Source of the DNA: Nevskiales bacterium
GTDB lineage: Bacteria > Pseudomonadota > Gammaproteobacteria > Nevskiales > Nevskiaceae
Direction: 5' to 3'
Assembly: GCA_022616655.1 (NCBI GenBank)
Contig: JAKEEJ010000118.1
Coordinates: 1 to 12,728, forward strand
Length of the DNA: 12,728 nt
In this document: positions 7,514-12,728 of the stretch, in pieces
Numbering within the stretch: the stretch's first letter is position 1
Layout of the letters: each line of letters starts with the position of its first letter
Notes under the pieces: model-generated
What the model was told of the DNA's origin: nothing
What the model saw: the letters and a program-made list of their open reading frames with translations, nothing else
Database searches by the model: none
Program-made: the position numbers and the translations under genes

Positions 7514-8374
7514 TCAGTTTTCTTTCTCCTGTGTTCCGTTCGGAAGTGCCCCGTGGGCGGTCCCGGGCTCCTGTGCCCGCGCCAGCCGGACCGTCAGCGG
7601 CGTAAACGGTGCGCCCTGGGCCAGCTCCACCCTCCAACCTTTTACCAGTTCCAATACCGCCAGCAGACAGACCACCACGCCCATGCGTCCTTCCGCAGGA
7701 TCCACCAGGTCTGCAAATGGCACCGGCATTCCATGTCCCACACGGCCCAGGATGCGCGTCATGCGCTCGCGCACGCTCAGGGGTTCACGTGCGACCGAGT
7801 GATGGGCGAACAACTCCGCGCGCTGGAACGCTTCGCGGAAGGCTTCCAGTAATTCACGCAACGGTGGAACCGGCAGTTGCGGCGCGGCGCTGACGCGTTC
7901 CGGACGGGCCTGAGCCCGGTGGATCTCGCGGCCCAGACGGGGCAGCCGGTCCAGGTTTTCGCCCGCCGTTTTGAACCGCTCGTATTCCTGCAAACGGCGC
8001 AACAGATCCATGCGCGGATCGTGCTCGATTTCTTCCAAAGCCGGCCGGGGCAACAGCAGCCGCGATTTGATTTCCGCCAGCATTGCCGCCATCACCAGAT
8101 ACTCGGCCGCGAGTTCGAGACGCAGTTCGCGCATCAGTTCGATGTAGCTCATGTACTGCCGGGTGACCTTCAGCAGCGGGACGTCAAGGATGTTCAGGTT
8201 CTGCCGCCGGATCAGATACAACAGGAGATCGAGCGGGCCTTCGAAGGTATCGAGGAAGACCTGCAACGCATCCGGCGGAATGTAAAGATCGTCCGGCAGT
8301 TTCTCGAGCGGTTGCCCGAGGACTTTCGGCGTCTTGGCCGTTTCTGTCCCGAGTCCCGTCGGTTCCGTGCTCAT
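7514..8374 (-). CDS. scpA: Segregation and condensation protein A (kleisin)
   Basis: This 286-residue protein is ScpA, the kleisin subunit that bridges SMC heads and binds ScpB. Family blocks are FEGPLDLLLYLIRRQNLNIL (44-63), VTRQYMSYI (70-78) and EYLVMAAMLAEIKSRLLLP (91-109), followed by a variable linker and a C-terminal winged helix (about 205-270; RMTRILGRVGHGMPVPFADL). The N-terminus is extended by about 30 residues before the conserved region. The ATG at 8374-8372 forms an ATGA overlap with the trpS stop. Presence of ScpAB argues for an SMC-type condensin in this organism, as opposed to MukBEF. Confidence 0.95.
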   Translation of the reverse strand: MSTEPTGLGTETAKTPKVLGQPLEKLPDDLYIPPDALQVFLDTFEGPLDLLLYLIRRQNLNILDVPLLKVTRQYMSYIELMRELRLELAAEYLVMAAMLAEIKSRLLLPRPALEEIEHDPRMDLLRRLQEYERFKTAGENLDRLPRLGREIHRAQARPERVSAAPQLPVPPLRELLEAFREAFQRAELFAHHSVAREPLSVRERMTRILGRVGHGMPVPFADLVDPAEGRMGVVVCLLAVLELVKGWRVELAQGAPFTPLTVRLARAQEPGTAHGALPNGTQEKEN

Positions 8375-9381
8375 TCTGGAATGAACCCCAGCACTTCATG
8401 CACACGCCGGAGAACAGGCGCTGCCCGTGCTGCTGCGCGCTCGGCACCGTCTTTCAGTATCCGATGCAGTCCGGGCTCGTCTTCACGGATTTCCCGGTAG
8501 CGCGCCTGCACCGGCCTGAGCGTTTCAATCACGACTTCGGCCACCCCGGCCTTGAACACACCGTAACCCTGCCCGGCAAAGCGCGCCTCAATGGCGACGA
8601 ACGATTCTCCGGTAATGGCGGACAGAATGGACATGAGATTGGCAACGCCGGGTTTGTCTTCACTGTAGCGCACTTCCGCACCGGAATCCGTCACCGCACG
8701 CCTGAATTTTCGGTCCATCACTTCCAGCGGATCCAGCAGGTACAGCGCATTGGCCTCCGAGCCGTCCGACTTGGACATTTTCGATGTCGGATCCTGCAAG
8801 CCCATGATGCGCGCGCCGACGCGGGGAATCATCGGCTCCGGCACCTGGAACACGTCGCCATACAGCTTGTTGAAGCGCAGCGCCACATCGCGTGCCAGTT
8901 CCAGGTGCTGCTTCTGATCTTCGCCCACGGGCACAAAGCGGGTCTGGTAGAGCAGAATGTCGGCGGCCATGAGCACCGGGTAATCGTAGAGCCCCGCGTT
9001 GATGTTGTTGGCGTTTTTCTGCGACTTGTCCTTGAACTGGGTCATGCGGTTCAGCTCGCCGACCATCGTGTAGCAATTGAGCACCCAGGCCAGCCGCGCG
9101 TGCGCCGGCACGTGCGACTGCACAAACAGCACATTCTTCGAAGGGTCGAGCCCACACGCGATGTACAGCGCCAGAAATTCATAACAGCGCTCGCGCAACT
9201 GTTTCGGATCCTGCCGGGCCGTGATGGTGTGCAGATCCACCAGTGCGTAGTGGCAGTCATACTGCTCCTGTAGCGCAATCCAGTTTTTCAGGGCGCCAAG
9301 GTAATTACCCAGGGTCAGATGTCCGGAAGGCTGGATTCCGGACAACACCACGGCTTTTTTTGAACCCTGATTCTTGTTCAC
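8371..9381 (-). CDS. trpS: Tryptophanyl-tRNA synthetase
   Basis: This 336-residue class Ic aminoacyl-tRNA synthetase charges tRNA-Trp. The HIGH-equivalent ATP motif is seen as PSGHLTLGNY (18-27) and the second as KMSKS (201-205). Other family blocks are SGIQPSG (14-20), DLHTITARQDPKQLR (49-63), QFKDKSQKNANNINAGLYDY (115-134), PVLMAADILLYQ (135-146), VPVGEDQKQHLELARDVA (150-167) and DPTSKMSKS (197-205). Length is normal for bacterial TrpRS. The start is GTG 9381-9379, 21 bp after the upstream protease gene, with no visible Shine-Dalgarno; no ATG lies before the first conserved block, so GTG is the best choice. No trp leader or T-box-like structure is seen in the short upstream gap. Confidence 0.97.
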   Translation of the reverse strand: MNKNQGSKKAVVLSGIQPSGHLTLGNYLGALKNWIALQEQYDCHYALVDLHTITARQDPKQLRERCYEFLALYIACGLDPSKNVLFVQSHVPAHARLAWVLNCYTMVGELNRMTQFKDKSQKNANNINAGLYDYPVLMAADILLYQTRFVPVGEDQKQHLELARDVALRFNKLYGDVFQVPEPMIPRVGARIMGLQDPTSKMSKSDGSEANALYLLDPLEVMDRKFRRAVTDSGAEVRYSEDKPGVANLMSILSAITGESFVAIEARFAGQGYGVFKAGVAEVVIETLRPVQARYREIREDEPGLHRILKDGAERAAARAAPVLRRVHEVLGFIPE

Positions 9382-9402
9382 GTGCGCAAGCGGCCGGTAC
9401 GA

Positions 9403-10071
9403 TCAGGGCACGCCGGGACTTAACCCGATAATGCCAAACAGGATTCTCTGCGACAGGGTGATCATCGGATAAAGCAGATGGCCAAGCACTCCGGTCGCGA
9501 GCAACACCACCAGAATGAGCAGGCCGTAACGTTCCAGACGGTCCACGGTGCGCGCCCAGGGTTCCGGCAGAAACCCATTCAGCACCCGCCCGCCATCCAG
9601 AGGCGGCAGCGGCAACAGATTCAGCACCATCAACACCAGGTTGATGACCACACCGGCGGTCGCCATCAGTTGCACGCCGAGCCACACACCGGCGTGGGCG
9701 TTCTGCGACGCTGCCAATTTCAACAGCAGGCCCCAGGCGAAGGCCATGGCGAGGTTGGCCAGGGGGCCGGCAATGGCCACAAGGGCCATGTCGCGGCGCG
9801 GATGCCGGAGCCGGCCGGCCACCACCGGCACCGGCTTGGCCCAGCCAAACAGAATACCGCCCAGCATCAACATTACGGCGGGAACCAGCACCGTTCCAAT
9901 GGGATCCACATGCTTGAGGGGATTCACACTAAGCCGGCCCAGGCGCGCGGCCGTATCGTCACCCAGCGCGCGCGCCACCCAGCCGTGGGCGACTTCGTGC
10001 AGGGTAATGGCAAACAAAACCGGCAGCGCCCAGACGGCCAGCGTCTGAGCCATAGAAAAAACAGATGACAT
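9403..10071 (-). CDS. Site-2 protease family (peptidase M50) membrane metalloprotease
   Basis: This 222-residue polytopic membrane protein carries the zinc motif HEVAH (25-29) in the first membrane helix. A second metal-ligand motif, NLLPLPPLDGGRV (151-163), contains the likely ligand Asp159. The segment AGPLANLAMAF (101-111) is typical of the small S2P-like group. There is no PDZ domain, so it resembles the compact YwhC-like M50 proteins, not RseP. Members cut membrane-embedded substrates; the substrate here is unknown. It heads the run of tightly packed genes. The chosen ATG is 10071-10069; an alternative ATG at 10053 would drop six residues, and neither has a clear Shine-Dalgarno. Small M50 genes beside trpS are a familiar neighbourhood, so this is more likely housekeeping than part of the secretion module. 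Confidence 0.92.
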   Translation of the reverse strand: MSSVFSMAQTLAVWALPVLFAITLHEVAHGWVARALGDDTAARLGRLSVNPLKHVDPIGTVLVPAVMLMLGGILFGWAKPVPVVAGRLRHPRRDMALVAIAGPLANLAMAFAWGLLLKLAASQNAHAGVWLGVQLMATAGVVINLVLMVLNLLPLPPLDGGRVLNGFLPEPWARTVDRLERYGLLILVVLLATGVLGHLLYPMITLSQRILFGIIGLSPGVP

Positions 10072-10077
10072 CGGGAG

Positions 10078-10083
10078 ATTATA
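10078..10083 (-). promoter_or_regulatory. Candidate -10 box before the M50 protease gene
   Basis: The minus strand reads TATAAT followed by CTCCCG and then the ATG. This is a perfect match to the sigma-70 -10 consensus, in the only sizeable gap of the window. Transcription would begin at or near the ATG, implying a leaderless or very short-leader mRNA. That fits the absence of a Shine-Dalgarno. No good -35 element is found 16-18 bases upstream, so chance occurrence is quite possible. Confidence 0.3.
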
Positions 10084-10161
10084 GAGCCTATCTCATCAAG
10101 CCCAGGAGAGAGCGGTCATCCCTGATGTGACCTGCCAGAAGACATTGCCTGATTGACGGCT

Positions 10162-10196
10162 GACGTGACGAATCAGCTTGCGTTCACCGTCACGTC
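10162..10196 (-). other. Nine-base inverted repeat spanning the stop codon of the giant gene
   Basis: GACGTGACG (10162-10170) and CGTCACGTC (10188-10196) are perfect reverse complements separated by 17 bases that include the TGA stop. A second weak pair, CTGATT (10149-10154) and AATCAG (10171-10176), overlaps it. On the minus strand no T-run follows, so it does not look like a standard intrinsic terminator. It could stabilise the mRNA end or be coincidental. The remaining intergenic bases up to 10077 show nothing else I can name. Confidence 0.3.
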
Positions 10197-12728
10197 CTGA
10201 TCCACCAGCAGGGTTACGTCGGTACCGGTGACCGTAAAGACGTTGTAGGTCTCGCTGCCCACCACTTCCGTCCCACTGGCCGCGAATCCACCCGTGGCCG
10301 TCACGCTGTCCGAGGCATCGCCCTCGATGAACAGCCGGTTGGCATTGGGATTCAGATCAATCACATCGAGCAGATCCAGGGTAACGGCATTGGCCCCCGT
10401 ATCGGTTTCCAGATCGAGCACCTCGATATTCTCGAGGCGGCCCTCCGCAAGTGCCGTGAAATCCAGGTCATCGCCACTCAGGAAGCGCAATGTGTCGCTG
10501 CCGCTGCCTCCATCCACCTTGAAGTCGGCTGCATCGTGGATCAGCACATCGTCGCCTTCACCGCCAATCAACACATCGCTGCCACTGTTGCCGTCGAGCG
10601 TATCGTCGCCCCGATCGCCAATCAGCGACTCGTTGAAAATTGTTCCAGTCAGGGAATCATTGCCGGTAGTGCCCAGGTTTGCAGCCGAGATCTGGTCCAG
10701 GTAGTCACCGCCGAATATCACATAACTCGCGCCGGAGGTGGAGCCATTGGGGTCTGCGCCAAAGGCACCGATGATCAGATCATCAAAGCCGTCGCCATTG
10801 ATATCACCGGCGGCTGAGACGGAAAAGCCGGCGTAGTCGTTCACGGCCTCACCGCTGATCTGGAAACCGTCACTGCCGTTGAGAGTGGACAGATCAAGGG
10901 TGGCGTCAAATCCCCAGCCGCTGCCGAATATCACGTAGCTCGCGCCGGAATTGGAACCGTTGGGGTCGGCCCGCCAGGCGCCAACAATCAGATCGTCATA
11001 TCCGTCACCATTGATATCGCCGGCGGCAGCGACGGGGAGACCGGAGTTATCATCTACCGCCTCACCACTGATCTGGAAACCGTTGGTGCCATCCAGAGTG
11101 GACAGATCGAGGGTGGCGGTATAGCCCGAGGCCTTGCCAAACACCACATAACTCGCACCGGAGTTGGAACCGTTGGCATCGGCGCCATAGGCACCGATGA
11201 TCAGGTCATCAAAGCCATCGCCATTGATATCACCGGCAGTGGAAACGGAAAAGCCGGAATAATCGCCTGCCGCCTCGCCGTTGATCTGGAAACCGTTGGT
11301 ACCGTCCAGTGCGGACAGATCAAGGGTGGCGGCAAACCCCGAAGCCTTGCCAAACACCACATAGCTCGCGCCGGAAGCAGAAGCACTATTGGGATCGGCA
11401 AAAGGAGCTCCAATGATCAGATCATCAAAACCATCGCCGTTGATATCGCCGGCTTCGGACACAACGTGGCCGGAAAGGTCGCCTGAAGCCTCGCCACTGA
11501 TCTGAAAACCGTTGGTTCCGTCCAGGTTGGCTAATTTGAGGTCGGCAGGGAATCCTGAAGCAGCCCCGAACACCACATAACTCGCACCGGAACTTGCCCC
11601 ATTGGGATCCGCGTCCCGGGCGCCAACAATCACATCGTCAAAACCGTCGCCGTTGATGTCCCCAGCCGACGACACCGAGCGACCACTGAAGTCACTATTA
11701 GCCTCGCCCGTGATCTGGAAACCGTTGCTGCCGTCCAGCGTGGACAGGTTGAAGTTGGCGGCAAAACCGGTGTCGGTACCGAAGATCACATAACTGGCGC
11801 CACGATCGGGGCGAAGCAGAAGAATAAAATCATCAACGCCCATCGCCCCGACAATCAGATCGTCAAACCCGTCGCCGTTGACGTCCCCGGCAGCGGAAAC
11901 CGAGCGACCGGCATAGTCGCTTGCCGCCTCGCCATTGATCTGGAACCCGTTGCTACCGTCCAGCGTAGACAGATCAAGGTTGGCGGGGAACCCTGCAGCG
12001 CTGCCAAATACCACGTAGCTTGCGCCGGAGGCGGCCCCATTGGGATCGGCGCCATCGGCCCCGATGATGATGTCATCAAAGCCATCGCCGTTGATATCGC
12101 CAGCTGACGAAACAGAGAATCCACTGACATCAGCAGCCACTTCGCCACTGATCTGGAAGCCATTACTGCCATCAAGGCTGGAGAGGTTGATATTGGTCAG
12201 TTCACTGGAATTCGTAACGGTTACGCTCAAAGTCTGGGTATCGCTCAACGAACCGTCACTGGCCTGCACCGTCACTTCGTAGACGTTGTCGCCATTGGCG
12301 TCCTGCGGCACCTCAAAGTCCGGGGCCCATTTGAAACTCAGGGCGCCAGTACTGCTGTCAATGGTAAATACGTCCTGGTCAGCACCACCGGTAATGCTGT
12401 AAGCAAGGGTAGTACCGGCATCCACATCGGTGGCGACAACCGTCGTCACCGCTGTGTGATTCTCCGCCACATTGACACTGGCCGTGGCCCCGCCGCCATC
12501 ACTGGTAATGATGGGGGCCTCGTTGACGCCGGTCACCTCCACGCTCAGCGCCTGGGTGTCGGTGCGCGTGCCGTCACTGGCCTGCACCGTGACGTCGTAG
12601 GTATTGTCCCCGTCGTCGTCCCCGGGCACCTCAAAGTCCGGCGCGCTGATAAAGCTCAGCACCCCGGTGCCGCTGTCAATCGTGAAGAGCGCCGCGTCCG
12701 CCCCGCCCACAATGCTGTAGGTGAGCAC
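10173..12728 (-). CDS. Giant RTX/FG-GAP/cadherin-like T1SS-secreted protein, probable adhesin (C-terminal part)
   Basis: The frame is open at the right edge, so the true start is outside; the GTG at 12728 is an internal codon. The visible 851 residues, counted from the window edge, contain: two cadherin-like units (1-71 incomplete and about 72-173), seven FG-GAP repeats of 71-75 residues (179-680), RTX-type Gly/Asp nonapeptides (about 686-748; [25 protein letters not shown]), and a C-terminal block like the VC_A0849-type T1SS target signal (about 749-851, with [34 protein letters not shown]). The protein is acidic and rich in Asp, Gly, Ser and Ala with no visible Cys, as expected for a secreted calcium-binding protein. 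It should be exported by the T1SS encoded at 1-3675 and could act in adhesion or biofilm formation. Total size, and whether an N-terminal retention module makes it a LapA-type adhesin, cannot be seen. A secreted enzyme with a propeller tail remains possible. Confidence 0.9.
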   Translation of the reverse strand: MLTYSIVGGADAALFTIDSGTGVLSFISAPDFEVPGDDDGDNTYDVTVQASDGTRTDTQALSVEVTGVNEAPIITSDGGGATASVNVAENHTAVTTVVATDVDAGTTLAYSITGGADQDVFTIDSSTGALSFKWAPDFEVPQDANGDNVYEVTVQASDGSLSDTQTLSVTVTNSSELTNINLSSLDGSNGFQISGEVAADVSGFSVSSAGDINGDGFDDIIIGADGADPNGAASGASYVVFGSAAGFPANLDLSTLDGSNGFQINGEAASDYAGRSVSAAGDVNGDGFDDLIVGAMGVDDFILLLRPDRGASYVIFGTDTGFAANFNLSTLDGSNGFQITGEANSDFSGRSVSSAGDINGDGFDDVIVGARDADPNGASSGASYVVFGAASGFPADLKLANLDGTNGFQISGEASGDLSGHVVSEAGDINGDGFDDLIIGAPFADPNSASASGASYVVFGKASGFAATLDLSALDGTNGFQINGEAAGDYSGFSVSTAGDINGDGFDDLIIGAYGADANGSNSGASYVVFGKASGYTATLDLSTLDGTNGFQISGEAVDDNSGLPVAAAGDINGDGYDDLIVGAWRADPNGSNSGASYVIFGSGWGFDATLDLSTLNGSDGFQISGEAVNDYAGFSVSAAGDINGDGFDDLIIGAFGADPNGSTSGASYVIFGGDYLDQISAANLGTTGNDSLTGTIFNESLIGDRGDDTLDGNSGSDVLIGGEGDDVLIHDAADFKVDGGSGSDTLRFLSGDDLDFTALAEGRLENIEVLDLETDTGANAVTLDLLDVIDLNPNANRLFIEGDASDSVTATGGFAASGTEVVGSETYNVFTVTGTDVTLLVDQDVTVNAS
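10485..10673 (-). repeat. RTX-type calcium-binding nonapeptide repeats
   Basis: Within the giant protein, about six imperfect nonapeptides of the GGxGxDxLx type occur: [44 protein letters not shown] and GSGSDTLRF. In RTX proteins such repeats bind calcium and fold into a beta-roll after export. The block is short compared with classic RTX toxins and sits just before the C-terminal secretion signal. Confidence 0.85.
10689..12194 (-). repeat. Seven tandem FG-GAP repeats (predicted single seven-bladed beta-propeller)
   Basis: Seven protein units follow one another without linkers. In the order encoded they lie at 12194-11982, 11981-11757, 11756-11544, 11543-11328, 11327-11115, 11114-10902 and 10901-10689. 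Unit lengths are 71, 75, 71, 72, 71, 71 and 71 residues. Each has [16 protein letters not shown], [20 protein letters not shown] and [13 protein letters not shown] segments. The DxNGDGxDD loop, a calcium-binding loop as in integrin alpha propellers, is kept in all seven. Similarity is visible at the DNA level too, indicating tandem duplication. Seven is the blade number of the integrin-type propeller. Confidence 0.9.
12210..12728 (-). repeat. Cadherin-like tandem domains (one partial, one complete)
   Basis: Two homologous stretches share YSIxGGADxxxFTIDSxTGxLSF, then [25 protein letters not shown], and then DTQxLSVxVT. The complete unit spans about 12515-12210 and the incomplete one runs to the window edge. 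Such domains are stacked in tens to hundreds in large bacterial adhesins, where they form a calcium-stiffened stalk. More copies are therefore likely upstream, outside the window. Confidence 0.8.

Noticed and set aside
8398..9273. Plus-strand open frame of 291 codons
   Set aside because: It is antisense to trpS, which carries both class I synthetase motifs. No independent evidence supports coding.
10689..12194. Regular repeats resembling a CRISPR or intergenic repeat array
   Set aside because: The period of about 213 bp and the in-frame FG-GAP protein pattern show that these are coding repeats.
12721..12728. GTG at the right edge as a true start of the giant protein
   Set aside because: It falls inside a cadherin-like domain ([11 protein letters not shown]), so the gene continues beyond the window.

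Overview
The window is GC-rich and densely coded. Every gene I can support lies on the minus strand, so transcription runs from high to low coordinates. The order M50 protease, trpS, scpA, scpB, rluB is a housekeeping arrangement I associate with Proteobacteria. Together with a Lap/RTX-type type I secretion system (T1SS) and ScpAB condensin subunits, it suggests a free-living gammaproteobacterium that makes a giant surface or secreted protein. The class assignment is inference; I cannot name a genus.

Layout in transcription order. (1) 12728-10173 holds the C-terminal 851 residues of a very large secreted protein whose 5' end lies beyond the window: cadherin-like domains, seven FG-GAP repeats (enough for one seven-bladed calcium-binding beta-propeller), a short RTX block and a C-terminal T1SS signal. 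(2) After a 101-bp gap, 10071-6044 holds the housekeeping run: M50 site-2 protease-like protein, trpS, scpA, scpB, rluB. (3) 6032-4836 encodes a membrane diguanylate cyclase with intact GGEEF and inhibitory RxxD sites. (4) 4839-3715 encodes a TIGR03032-type protein of unknown function. (5) 3675 to the left edge encodes the secretion apparatus: a TolC-like outer-membrane channel, a LapB/LssB-like ABC transporter with a degenerate C39 domain, and the first 48 codons of an HlyD-like adaptor.

From the protease gene to the left edge, ten consecutive genes are separated by at most 39 bp. Four junctions are 4-base start/stop overlaps (ATGA, TTGA, GTGA, ATGA). The housekeeping genes and the secretion module may therefore share a transcript.

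The best candidate for a little-described system is the combination of a giant RTX/FG-GAP protein, a dedicated T1SS, a diguanylate cyclase and a translationally coupled TIGR03032 protein. A plausible model is c-di-GMP-linked production or display of a large calcium-dependent adhesin, with the TIGR03032 protein as an uncharacterised accessory. That functional link rests on gene order only. No RNA genes, insertion sequences or CRISPR arrays were seen, and no stretch of 300 bases lacks a gene.
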